Source of the DNA: DATACQ01 sp036555515
GTDB lineage: Bacteria; Desulfobacterota; Binatia; UBA9968
NCBI GenBank assembly: GCA_036555515.1
Contig: DATBLC010000089.1
Coordinates: forward strand, 1-64,000
Direction: 5' to 3'
DNA: 64,000 nucleotides
Below, piece by piece: positions 1 through 7,995 of the stretch. A program made the translations under genes and the position numbers. Every line of letters begins with the position of its first letter. Within the stretch, counting starts at the first letter, position 1. A model generated the notes under the pieces. That model did not search any database. It saw only the letters and a list, made by a program, of their open reading frames with translations, and had not been told where the DNA came from.

Positions 1-69
1 GCCCTGCTGGCGGGCATTTCCACCTGTGGAGAGGACGGGGTGGTGGCCGGCAAGGCAGAGAACCATTGA
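1..69 (+). other. Possible 3' end of a gene cut by the window edge
   Basis: Frame 1 is open from the first base to a TGA at 67-69 (22 codons, ending in the residues KAENH). Composition is GC-rich and then drops sharply to AT-rich sequence after about position 110, as expected for a gene end followed by a regulatory gap. The stretch is too short to identify, and another frame is also open here, so this is only a possibility. Confidence 0.15.
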
Positions 70-300
70 CCGCGATCGGAAGGGCTCGCCTCTCGGTCGC
101 ACACTAGCGACATAGTCTCTAAATAACGAACTCATTAGTAAATCTGCGTAACGCTATAATGCAAGTTCTCTATTCGTGTAAATATTTTGCCTCTATTTAA
201 TCGTCAAAGTGTGAATTATTTGCACGAATTCGCCGAAAAAACTTTCACAATTTTAGCAAAAAACTTTTAAGTGACTGAAATTTTATTGACTTTTGCATTG

Positions 301-316
301 TGGCATCGGCGTTGCT
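301..316 (+). promoter_or_regulatory. Sigma-54 (-24/-12) promoter candidate
   Basis: TGGCATCGGCGTTGCT fits the RpoN consensus TGGCAYRNNNNTTGCW except at one purine position, with GG and GC separated by the required spacing. It would start transcription near 327, about 28 bases before the ATG at 355. The region upstream (about 110-300) is strongly AT-rich and could hold activator sites, though I recognise none. Confidence 0.45.
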
Positions 317-354
317 CTGTTCAGTGGCAAAATCTTCAACTGGAAGGTGACATC

Positions 355-777
355 ATGAGGGGTGAAACTCGATCACTTCGATTATCAGAAGCGCGTATGG
401 AGCCGGCCTATGTCGAGCAATCGCACCGCCGCCATTACGACGAGGGCGCGAAAAAGCTGATGTTGGCCGTCTTGCAGGAGGCCTTGAATAATTTTGTCCG
501 TCTTCTAAACGCCAAGAAGCCCGAGCATCAGGAGCAATTTGGCGAAATTGAGTCGTGGTTTTGGTCGGATGATACCGGCTGGTTGTTCTCGTTCAAAAAC
601 ATCGCGGAGCATCTCGGGATAAATCCGACCTATTTTCGTGCCGGCTTGTCGCGGCTCAAGACCAAGAAATCTGCTAACCGCCGCCTCACTCAAGCGAAGT
701 CGAAACCGTTTCGCATCGGCCGCACCGCTTATCGCACCCGTTATACCGGCAAGTCACAGCCTGCGGCGTACGCCTGA
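355..777 (+). CDS. Small HTH-like protein of unknown function
   Basis: A 140-residue basic protein not recognised as a named family. Residues about 80-105 (FKNIAEHLGINPTYFRAGL) look like a helix-turn-helix: a short helix, the turn LGINP, then a recognition-like helix followed by a Lys/Arg-rich tail. No membrane segment or signal peptide is present. The start at 355 is preferred over an in-frame upstream GTG at 271 because GGAAGGTGA lies 5-13 bases before the ATG and the upstream start would run through the sigma-54-like promoter at 301-316. It is monocistronic by position. A DNA-binding role is inferred from the HTH-like segment only. Confidence 0.6.
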   Translation: MRGETRSLRLSEARMEPAYVEQSHRRHYDEGAKKLMLAVLQEALNNFVRLLNAKKPEHQEQFGEIESWFWSDDTGWLFSFKNIAEHLGINPTYFRAGLSRLKTKKSANRRLTQAKSKPFRIGRTAYRTRYTGKSQPAAYA

Positions 778-960
778 CCTTAAGTACGCATTGCTGGTTA
801 CTAGGGAAACGCGAGCCAAATCATGTATGATTGGACGATGGCGATTGGCAGACACTATTTTGCAGCTTTTCCTGACTCACGGCCCCATGATGCCTGCTTG
901 AACATAGAAGCCATACCAGAGAAAAGAATTACACTTCAAGAAATCGATCGGAGGCGCGAT

Positions 961-2010
961 ATGAAAAAGATGGCCACTTTCTTAGTTACGATTTGTACTT
1001 TGTTCTTGGCTGGTGGGAGTGCGAGGCTTGAAGCTCAGGAATCAAACTATTTCCAGGGTAAAGAAATTAGAGTTATCGTCGGGTTCACACCCGGCGGTTT
1101 CTATGACCGGTGGGCTCGATTGCTTGCACGCTACATGCCCAAATACATTGCCGGCAAACCCGATTTAATCGTGCAGAATATGCCCGGCGCCGGCGGACTC
1201 ATCGCCGCTAATTACACCTATAACGTGGCCAAACCCGATGGTTTGACGGTGGCCTCGCTGTCCTATGGCATGTATCTGGATCAGATGGTGGGGCGCAGCG
1301 AGGCCAAATATGACATCCGCAAGTTCGGCTGGATCGGCTCCCCGGAGAAAAGCGACGTGCTTCTCTATATGCGCTCCGATGCGCCGTACAAAAGCATTCA
1401 AGACATCCGCAAGGCGGCCACGCCGCCCAAATGCGGCTCCACCGGTACTTCGGGAACGGATTTTATTCTCGCGCGCCTGCTTGAAGACACCCTCGATCTC
1501 AAGATCAACACCGTAATGGGGTACCCCGGCGGCAGCGAAATCGATCTCGCAGTGGAAAAAGGCGAAGTGCAATGCCGCGGGATGACCTCCGCGCCTTACT
1601 TCGGCCGCGAGCCTTTCATAACCTGGCGCAAGAAAAACTTCGTCAATGTCTTAATCTTCGGCGGCGTCAAACGCGATCCACGCATACCCGACACGCCGAC
1701 GATCTATGAAATCTTCGACAAAGAAAACACCCCTAACGAAAGCCGCCAGGTTGCGGACGTGATTTTGCGTGGCGGAGACTTCGGTCGACCGTTGGTCACC
1801 CCTCCCGGAACGCCCAGCAATATTATCAAGTCATTGCGCGACGCCCACGCTAAAGCGATGACTGACCCGGCGCTCTTGGATGAAGCCGAGAAGGGGAAAA
1901 TGGAAGTCGGAGTGGTGAGCGGTGAAGAGCTGCACAAACTCGCCGACAAGATGATAAGCATGCCGCCGGGCGTGGTCAAGCGCGTAAAGAGCGTCTTAAC
2001 AGCGAAATAG
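961..2010 (+). CDS. Tripartite tricarboxylate transporter receptor (Bug/TctC family)
   Basis: A 349-residue periplasmic solute-binding protein of the Bug/TctC family, which captures carboxylated small molecules for TctAB-type symporters. The N-terminus is a signal peptide (KKM, hydrophobic stretch, cleavage after about SARLEAQ). The mature part has family hallmarks: IRVIVGFTPGG near the start of the mature chain, the QNMPGAGG loop, and the C-terminal VTPPGTP segment. The start at 961 has GGAGG about 8 bases upstream; the in-frame ATG at 823 would put a long tail ahead of the signal peptide. No TctA or TctB membrane gene is adjacent, so this is an orphan receptor, as is common in lineages with expanded Bug genes. 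Ligand unknown. Confidence 0.85.
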   Translation: MKKMATFLVTICTLFLAGGSARLEAQESNYFQGKEIRVIVGFTPGGFYDRWARLLARYMPKYIAGKPDLIVQNMPGAGGLIAANYTYNVAKPDGLTVASLSYGMYLDQMVGRSEAKYDIRKFGWIGSPEKSDVLLYMRSDAPYKSIQDIRKAATPPKCGSTGTSGTDFILARLLEDTLDLKINTVMGYPGGSEIDLAVEKGEVQCRGMTSAPYFGREPFITWRKKNFVNVLIFGGVKRDPRIPDTPTIYEIFDKENTPNESRQVADVILRGGDFGRPLVTPPGTPSNIIKSLRDAHAKAMTDPALLDEAEKGKMEVGVVSGEELHKLADKMISMPPGVVKRVKSVLTAK

Positions 2011-2056
2011 CTCTCAGGCGTGTCATCGGGATCGCGGTTCCGAACGGCAATCCTTG

Positions 2057-2152
2057 GATCCCAATACTGCCGAGCTCGAAAAGCTGGCCAAGGAAGTCAC
2101 CAGCCAGTCTGCCCAGATCATCGCAAAAATGAGTCAGTTGCTGAAAAAGTAA
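2057..2152 (+). pseudogene. Decayed C-terminal fragment of a second Bug/TctC receptor
   Basis: An open stretch of 31 codons ending in TAA reads DPNTAELEKLAKEVTSQSAQ..MSQLLKK. It aligns by eye with the last 29 residues of the intact receptor just upstream (GEELHKLADKMISMPPGVVKRV..), but lies in a different frame and has no start codon or upstream body. This is what would remain after deletion of most of a tandem second receptor gene. Confidence 0.55.
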
Positions 2153-2337
2153 TCGCTTCCGGAAGACTCCCCCGCAAGCATCCTGAGCGCCGTCCGATGA
2201 TGGCGCTCAGGGATCATCCTCACCTCTCGGCGGCGTCGCCTCGTTAACGGAACTCGAAACCTTCGGGGCACGAATCCGAGACGATTTGAACCCGGATTCC
2301 GCAGTTAAACTGAGGAGCCCGGAAGCGCGGCGGAACA

Positions 2338-2558
2338 CTGGAGTAGCGAAGGCGTCCGCCTGTGAAATTTCAAAGTTATTTCGCGCTTACGCACTTCGCT
2401 GTCACGAGCTTTAACGTTCCATCCAAGCACCGCTGATCGATGTCTGTTCAGAGGCAGACGGCATCTCCGCCACAGGCGGATCAGCCTTCGGCTGAGACTT
2501 TGCTACGGAAGGGTTCCGCCTCGCGCTTCCTGCTGAGCGCAAATGCGGAATCCCGGTT
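2338..2558. repeat. Dispersed ~200-bp intergenic repeat, copy A
   Basis: This stretch shares several blocks in the same order with the gap at about 26672-26848: CTGGAGTAGCGAAG, then TTTCAAAGT followed by TTTTCGC-like sequence, then CTACGGAAGG, then TGCGGAATCC. The intervening bases have diverged. No gene is visible in 2153-2577, so the repeat and the adjacent heptads (2554-2578) are the main content of this 425-base gap. Confidence 0.5.
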
Positions 2559-2577
2559 GAACGCTTTGAACGATTCG

Positions 2578-3765
2578 TCATCGATGTATCGCGAGAAACG
2601 CGAAAACCTTGGCTGCATTAAACACGTTATTAACCGAGACCAGATCGTGGTCGGTGTGCTGGAAGCGAATGTCGCGGGCGCCGTAGTTAATCGCCTGGAT
2701 GCCGCGAAAGTTGAATAAGCCTGTGTCGTTGGCCGCCGTTGAAAAACTAAACTGCGGCTCATAGCCGAGCATCGTCCGGATCCCCTGCTCGAGCACCTGG
2801 ACCACCTCGGCGTCCTTGGCAACTTCGCTGGGATACATGAAATCGTGCGGCTCCACCGCAATTTCGAAGCGATCGACTGTACCGATGGCGTCCTTCATCT
2901 GTTGTATCGCCTTCGCGGGATCATCGCCCGGCAACAGGCGGCGATCGAACATGATGCGGCATTCGCTCTGTATCGTGTGCGTCGCCTTGGGAAAACTTTC
3001 AATTGCGTTGGTGGTTAGACTGACTTTCCCGAGCTCGGAGTGCGCCCTGGTTTCCGGGTAAGGCATCAAGGGTTGCAGTTTCTGAAGAACGTGCATCGCT
3101 CCGTCGATCGCATTGATGCCTTCCCAGGGGCGGCTGCTGTGCGCCTGTTTGCCTTTCACGGTGACCAGCACGTCGACCCTTCCTTTATTGCCCAGTTGAA
3201 TCTCCGGCGGGCCGTCGATAATGCACCAATCCGCGTGCACATCGTCGTGGTCCAGCACATAGGCCAGTGAATTATGTCGCCCGGTCTCGCCCGAGGTGCT
3301 GACGACGAAATAGAGATCGCTCGGCAGCTCGGCTTTTGTCAAACCAAGGAAACGCAGCGCGGCCATCATCGCCGCGAGGCTGCCCTTCTGTTCGCAGGCG
3401 CCGCGGCCCCAGACGCATTCGCCATCGAGTTTGTACGGCGCGCCATCGACAATCTCGCCCGAATAAGGATTCGGCATGGTGCTCGGCGCGGCATTCATGG
3501 CGTAGCCCACGAGCATCAGCCGACCGCTCGGTTCGCGCCCCTTAATCTGAAGAACTAGATTGCCGGTCCTGTCGATGAACGGATGGAGCCCGGCCTGCTC
3601 GAGTTCAGGCTTGACCACGTCGCTGATCAACGCGAGCACTTGCGGTTCCGCTTCCAGCCGCGCCGTCTGCGGGCTTGCGTGTTGTACGAGTTTCACCGCC
3701 AACCGCTTGACCTCGTCATATTGCAGAGTTTTTTCGATCAGCTTCTTGGCGATTTGCGCTTCCAT
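2578..3765 (-). CDS. M20-family (ArgE/DapE-like) hydrolase with altered metal ligands
   Basis: A 395-residue protein with the overall M20 peptidase/deacylase layout, including the lid domain around GKQAHSSRPWEGINAI and a late HTDHD. Known members use two zinc ions held by HxD, a GRGAxDxKG aspartate and an EE pair. Here the first site reads GYAMNA (Tyr88 and Met90 in place of His and Asp), the second GRGACEQKG (Glu125 for Asp) and the third SGETG (Gly for the first Glu). It is either a divergent subgroup with different metal use or a non-hydrolytic relative. Start at ATG 3765 has AGGTG 5 bases upstream; a GTG two codons earlier is the alternative. No partner gene suggests a substrate. Confidence 0.7.
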   Translation of the reverse strand: MEAQIAKKLIEKTLQYDEVKRLAVKLVQHASPQTARLEAEPQVLALISDVVKPELEQAGLHPFIDRTGNLVLQIKGREPSGRLMLVGYAMNAAPSTMPNPYSGEIVDGAPYKLDGECVWGRGACEQKGSLAAMMAALRFLGLTKAELPSDLYFVVSTSGETGRHNSLAYVLDHDDVHADWCIIDGPPEIQLGNKGRVDVLVTVKGKQAHSSRPWEGINAIDGAMHVLQKLQPLMPYPETRAHSELGKVSLTTNAIESFPKATHTIQSECRIMFDRRLLPGDDPAKAIQQMKDAIGTVDRFEIAVEPHDFMYPSEVAKDAEVVQVLEQGIRTMLGYEPQFSFSTAANDTGLFNFRGIQAINYGARDIRFQHTDHDLVSVNNVFNAAKVFAFLAIHR

Positions 3766-3844
3766 ACCCACACCTACATTTCGTTACAGAAGTTCACAAA
3801 ATTCAAGCCGTTCGCATCGGTCGAAACGATTTTCCGGGTCTTTT

Positions 3845-3888
3845 CGACGGTTAGAACAATTGGAACGTTTTGAACGACTTCAACTGCG
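3845..3888. repeat. Heptad repeat (GTTNGAAC-type)
   Basis: Short 7-bp-period units (TTAGAAC, TTGGAAC, TTTGAAC) run through the gap between the M20-like gene and the permease gene. It belongs to the same family as the longer arrays elsewhere in the window. Confidence 0.5.
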
Positions 3889-3936
3889 GCGTAGCCGCGT
3901 TGCCTATTCCTACTGGCTCTCGCCCATTGCCTACTC

Positions 3937-5649
3937 CTAAAATTCGCCGCCGATGTTTCCTAAGCGCCGGGCAATCACGATCAATCCGATGCAGACCACG
4001 CTGACGATCAGCGCCAGCGAGCACATGGGTCCCAGATTGCCATCGACATAGAAGTGATAGAGGAGCGGCCCGAGGGGCTCCGCTCCCGGCGAATACAAAA
4101 AGATCGAGGTGCTGAATTCACGCAAGTAAATGGTCGCGAGAATGATCCAGCCGGCGATGAAACCAGGCCGAAGCAATGGCAACAATATACGCCGGAACGT
4201 AACCAGAAATCCCGCGCCACATACCATTGAGGCTTGCTGCATATCGTCGTGGATCTGCACGATGGTGCTGGTCATCGACCTGAGACCATAGGGCAGAAAC
4301 CGGGTGATATACCCGATCAGCAGAATCCACAGGGTGCCGTAAATCGGCAACGGCACGTAAACATAGGTCCACAGGAGTCCGATGGCCAACGCCGTGCCGG
4401 GAAAGGCCCAGGGTATGAAAGTCAGTGCCTCGATGATTCCTCTGCCCGCTACTTTGGTCTTGGTCGTCACCCAGGCGGTCAGCGCAGCCAAGATCATGCA
4501 AATCGTCGCGCCGGAAACGGCGAGGAACAAACTATTTTGCAGCGCGCGGTAGGTCCGAGGGTCGGTGAGATTCGCCTGGTAGTGTTCCAGCGTCAGAAGC
4601 TCCCAGGTTTTCGCTCCCGGAACGTGGATGTAGCTCACCACCGAAACATAGATCAAAACCAAGAAAGGCAACACGACGATCAAAACGAGGATCAAGCCCG
4701 CTACCGCCGACGCGGCATAACGCCATCCGCCGAGATCGATGATCATCGGCCGGTAGCCCCGGCCGGTGACGGTCACATAGCGTTCAGAGCGGGCAGTCAG
4801 GAGGCGGTAAAAATAAACGAACAGCATAGTGACCAGCAGCAGCGACACGCCGTAGGTCGCCGCCAGGTTCTGGTTGGGTGGAAACGCGCCGATCGCTTCG
4901 CGATAAATCTTCGTGGTAAACACCTCGATCCGGGCGGGCAGCGCAATGATGGCTGGGGTATCGAAACTCTCAATGGCCCGGACGAAACTCAGCATCGTTG
5001 ACGCGAGCAGGGCCGGACGGATGATGGGAAACGTGATTCGCCGGGCAATCTGAAAGTTGCTGGACCCCGCGACCCGGGCCGACTCCTCGAGCGAAGGGTC
5101 CATCGAATACAGTGACGCCGACACGATCAGAAACGCCAGCGGCGTGGTAATCAGCGCCTCGACGAAAACCATGCCCCACAGCGAATAGATATTGAACGGC
5201 GCTGCACCGAGGCTAAACACTTCCACCAGGGACCGGTTGATCAAGCCGGTGCGCGGGCTGAGCAATACCGTCCACGATACGGCGAGCATGACCGGCGGAA
5301 AAATATTCGGCACGATGGCCGTAAGCTCGAAAAACTTTCTCAGCGGCGCGTTGGTCCGGATCGAAATCCAAGCCAGCGTCGCCGCTAGCACGGTAGCGAG
5401 AACCGAAGATCCGGTGGCGAAAACGAAGGAATTAAATAGCAGCTGGTAGGTCAGCGGATCGGTGTACGCGGCCCTATAATTGGCCAGGGTCAGCGCCGCG
5501 TTCGGCACGCCGAAAGGCTGGCTGAGAAAGCTGCCGTAGAAAAGCATCAAGGTCGGCGACAGCGCGAGATACGCGATAATTACGCCGACAAAGAGTATCA
5601 CCCCCAACTGCGGCTCGCGGCGAAACGATTCGGTGAGTCGGGTCAGCAC
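3937..5649 (-). CDS. ABC transporter permease, two fused MetI-like domains
   Basis: A 570-residue inner-membrane protein of the FbpB/AfuB/ThiP type: two homologous permease halves in one chain, each with about six hydrophobic segments and an EAA loop that docks the ATPase (LEESARVAGSSNFQIARRITFP in the first half, MQQASMVCGAGFLVTFRRILLP in the second). Such permeases import iron chelates, thiamine, or polyamine- and phosphonate-like solutes together with family-1 binding proteins. The binding protein gene lies directly upstream at 5778-6797. No ATP-binding subunit follows, so the ATPase must come from elsewhere. The start is a GTG with only a weak ribosome site. Confidence 0.85.
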   Translation of the reverse strand: MLTRLTESFRREPQLGVILFVGVIIAYLALSPTLMLFYGSFLSQPFGVPNAALTLANYRAAYTDPLTYQLLFNSFVFATGSSVLATVLAATLAWISIRTNAPLRKFFELTAIVPNIFPPVMLAVSWTVLLSPRTGLINRSLVEVFSLGAAPFNIYSLWGMVFVEALITTPLAFLIVSASLYSMDPSLEESARVAGSSNFQIARRITFPIIRPALLASTMLSFVRAIESFDTPAIIALPARIEVFTTKIYREAIGAFPPNQNLAATYGVSLLLVTMLFVYFYRLLTARSERYVTVTGRGYRPMIIDLGGWRYAASAVAGLILVLIVVLPFLVLIYVSVVSYIHVPGAKTWELLTLEHYQANLTDPRTYRALQNSLFLAVSGATICMILAALTAWVTTKTKVAGRGIIEALTFIPWAFPGTALAIGLLWTYVYVPLPIYGTLWILLIGYITRFLPYGLRSMTSTIVQIHDDMQQASMVCGAGFLVTFRRILLPLLRPGFIAGWIILATIYLREFSTSIFLYSPGAEPLGPLLYHFYVDGNLGPMCSLALIVSVVCIGLIVIARRLGNIGGEF

Positions 5650-5688
5650 CGCGGCTCATTCCCTTGTGCAAATCTTGTAAACTCTCTG

Positions 5689-5740
5689 AAAAAAACGAAG
5701 AGGGCCGGCCCTCTATTCAAAGTCATTCAGGCCAGCCCTC
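5689..5740 (-). terminator. Terminator-like hairpin between binding-protein and permease genes
   Basis: Read on the minus strand, GAGGGCTGGCC pairs with GGCCGGCCCTC (11 bp, one G-U in RNA) across a loop of about 19 bases and is followed within a few bases by a run of seven T. This is a classic intrinsic terminator or attenuator. It sits after the binding-protein stop and before the permease start, so partial read-through would give far more binding protein than permease. Confidence 0.6.
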
Positions 5741-5777
5741 GGATGATGTAGCGACTCGGGCAAAGGATCGCCGGATC

Positions 5778-6797
5778 CTATTTGCCAAAAAAGATCTCGC
5801 GAAAGGTAACGCTCATCAATTTCTTGAACTCTTCTTCGGACGGATTGTCCATGAAAAGCATATTCGGCGCAACCTTTTCCGCGTCTCTAATAGGAGGAAA
5901 GACGCCTGGATACATGACGAACTCCCCTTCTTCCGCAACCGCCTTTTGGCCCTCTGCCGAGCAGACATATTCAAGATAAAGTTTGGCGGCGTTAGGACGA
6001 GCTGTCTTGGCGCTCAGGCTCATATAGTTCGGATCGCTCAGGTATTTATTCATTAAGACAAAGTCAATCGGTCCTTTGTATTGCTTGACGTATTTTATGT
6101 ACGTGATCCCGACCGAGGCCTCGCCTTTGATCAGGGTGGTCGTGACCGGCGCCAGCGATTCAACGAGAAGGGGCTTCTGTTTGGCCAAGCCCTTCACCAA
6201 ATCCAGCCATTTGTCGCCTTTGATCTTGTCCAGGTTTGCCAGAAACTGGGCAGTCGTCGTATGCCGTGTGGGATCGGGCATGGTCCACTTCCCGGTCCAC
6301 TTGGGATTCAAGAGTTCATCGAAGGTTTTTGGCACATCGGCGGATTTGACCAACTCCGTGTTGTACAGAATGCTGATCGGAAGCACCCGCCATGGGGTGA
6401 TCATGCCGTCTTTTTCCTTGAATTGGGCCGGAAATTTTTCCGAGGAAGGCGGTATGTATTTCTGAAACAGACCATCATCGCGCATGATCAGCTGAACGCC
6501 ACGATTCCCCTCGACAACGTCGAAACCCGGTTTACCTGCCCGCCACTCGGTCAGCGCGCGCTCAGATACCTGTGTAGACGAACCGCGCCAATAGTCGACT
6601 TTAATGCCGTATTTTTTTTCAAATCCGGCATGGATCGGTTTCATGGCCTGGGGAACCTGAGCTCCATACACGATAACTCTTCCTTCCCGTTTAGCCGCCT
6701 CGACATTCGGCTGTTGGGCCAGCCCGTTGTTCGCTCCCATGAAAGCGCCGCAGATAACGGCCAATAGGGCGCGTATCGTCATATGGAATTTCTTCAC
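5778..6797 (-). CDS. ABC transporter periplasmic binding protein (family 1, AfuA/FutA-like)
   Basis: A 339-residue extracellular solute-binding protein. The first 28 residues form a signal peptide (KKFHMTIR, hydrophobic core, cleavage near NGLAQ). The mature chain opens with EAAKREGRVIVYGAQ, typical of iron(III)/polyamine-type binding proteins, and has the usual FDELLNPKWTGKWTMPDP segment. It supplies ligand to the fused permease downstream, from which it is separated by a terminator-like hairpin. The start is GTG with AGGAGG six bases upstream, the strongest ribosome site in this area. The ligand is not evident. Confidence 0.85.
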   Translation of the reverse strand: MKKFHMTIRALLAVICGAFMGANNGLAQQPNVEAAKREGRVIVYGAQVPQAMKPIHAGFEKKYGIKVDYWRGSSTQVSERALTEWRAGKPGFDVVEGNRGVQLIMRDDGLFQKYIPPSSEKFPAQFKEKDGMITPWRVLPISILYNTELVKSADVPKTFDELLNPKWTGKWTMPDPTRHTTTAQFLANLDKIKGDKWLDLVKGLAKQKPLLVESLAPVTTTLIKGEASVGITYIKYVKQYKGPIDFVLMNKYLSDPNYMSLSAKTARPNAAKLYLEYVCSAEGQKAVAEEGEFVMYPGVFPPIRDAEKVAPNMLFMDNPSEEEFKKLMSVTFREIFFGK

Positions 6798-6869
6798 AGA
6801 AACCTCCTGTTTGAAATGTAACCGAAAAGTTATAAAGCCACCCCGGCAAAGTCAAGGATGAGCCAACAA

Positions 6870-7853
6870 TCAAGCCGCAAACCCGCGGGCCACCTCAATC
6901 ACCCGCCGGCGCGCCTCCTGGGTTCCCGTGGGCAGCAGAACGGGCAGATTCAATCCGCCTCCGATGAACGACTCCAGCTGCGCGCGGCACTCGCCCGGCG
7001 TGCCGGCGACGGAATGCGCCAGGACGACATCGTCGCTGATAAATTTCTTCGCGGCTTCCCAGTCGCGTTTCGCCACCGCGGCGGCAAGCCCCTCTTGATC
7101 CACTTTGCCGCCGCCTAAGCGAATGTTCTCAGCGTGATGAACATTGCGAAAAATGTAGGCGAGAAACATCTTGTTGGCTTCCATAGCTTCTCGGGGATCG
7201 TCCGATACGGATGCGGTCACGAAACCGGCTACGTCGCGCTCGCTTAACGACCTGCCGCTCTTTGCGGCGCCCTTTTTGATCTCGGCGACGCACTGCGCGA
7301 TGTAAGCAGCGGAACAACCGCCGGACAACAGCACGCCGTCGCCGATCTCGCCGCCCAGTTGCAGCATGCGCGGGCGCACAGCCGTGAGGTACATGGGAAT
7401 CGGCCTTTGCGGAATAAATCCCATTTTGGCGCCGTTCACCTGGAACGTCTCGCCCTTGAAATCGACCGTCTCTCCTTTGAGATACCGGCGCAGAATTTCC
7501 ACATATTCGCGCATCGTCTTGAGTGGATGCGGCGACGCCATCCCCGCTTCCCTCAAAGCCGCGGCATTTCCGGTTCCCGGACTCGCGATCACCCGGCCGG
7601 GAGCAAATTCATCCATCGTCGCGATGGACATTGCGGTGATGATCGGGTTGCGCGAGTAAGGGCTCATGGGCGCGGCCGCGACTTTGATATTTTTCGTTGA
7701 CGCAAGCAGCGCCATGGAGGTGACCAGTGAATCGCGAAAGCAGAGATGATCAGACATCCAGAGCGACTCCATGCCCGCGTCATCCGCCGACCGAGCCAGC
7801 TCGATCATTTCATGAATCGAATAGAAGCCGTCGAAACATAGCCCGACACGCAT
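6870..7853 (-). CDS. LLM-class flavin/F420-dependent oxidoreductase
   Basis: A 327-residue luciferase-like TIM-barrel oxidoreductase, related to methylene-tetrahydromethanopterin reductase and F420-dependent dehydrogenases. Recognisable features are the N-terminal strand RVGLCFDG, the ARSADDAGMESLWMSDH segment near residues 20-38, SPGTGN around residue 95, and the GGGLNLPVLLP C-terminal region. Members transfer hydride between FMNH2 or F420 and small organic substrates in the cytoplasm. A strong GGAGG-rich ribosome site precedes the ATG. It lies in a minus-strand run of catabolic enzymes with gaps of 150 bp or so, so separate transcription is possible. Substrate unknown. Confidence 0.8.
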   Translation of the reverse strand: MRVGLCFDGFYSIHEMIELARSADDAGMESLWMSDHLCFRDSLVTSMALLASTKNIKVAAAPMSPYSRNPIITAMSIATMDEFAPGRVIASPGTGNAAALREAGMASPHPLKTMREYVEILRRYLKGETVDFKGETFQVNGAKMGFIPQRPIPMYLTAVRPRMLQLGGEIGDGVLLSGGCSAAYIAQCVAEIKKGAAKSGRSLSERDVAGFVTASVSDDPREAMEANKMFLAYIFRNVHHAENIRLGGGKVDQEGLAAAVAKRDWEAAKKFISDDVVLAHSVAGTPGECRAQLESFIGGGLNLPVLLPTGTQEARRRVIEVARGFAA

Positions 7854-7890
7854 CGAATCCCCCCCCCTCCAGGGGCTGATACTTCAGCAG

Positions 7891-7974
7891 CCGTTCAATT
7901 CGTTCGACGTCCCAATCGTTCAAACGTCTTGAACAAATTGCCGGCGATAAACTCAGGCCCTGAGCATGTCGAAG
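7891..7974. repeat. Heptad repeat followed by CCCTGAGC..GTCGAAG element
   Basis: Units of GTTCAAT/GTTCGAC/GTTCAAA/CTTGAAC with 7-bp period, then CCCTGAGCATGTCGAAG at about 7958-7974. The latter matches one arm of the hairpin family seen at 11709-11768. Confidence 0.45.
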
Positions 7975-7995
7975 AAAACGTCGTGAACCCGATGT

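Noticed and set aside
271..354. N-terminal extension of the HTH-like gene from a GTG at 271
   Set aside because: It would read through the sigma-54-like promoter, while ATG 355 has a good ribosome site.
4234..5001. 255-codon plus-strand frame
   Set aside because: Antisense to the fused permease; Gln/Arg/His-rich composition typical of a shadow frame in a GC-rich gene.
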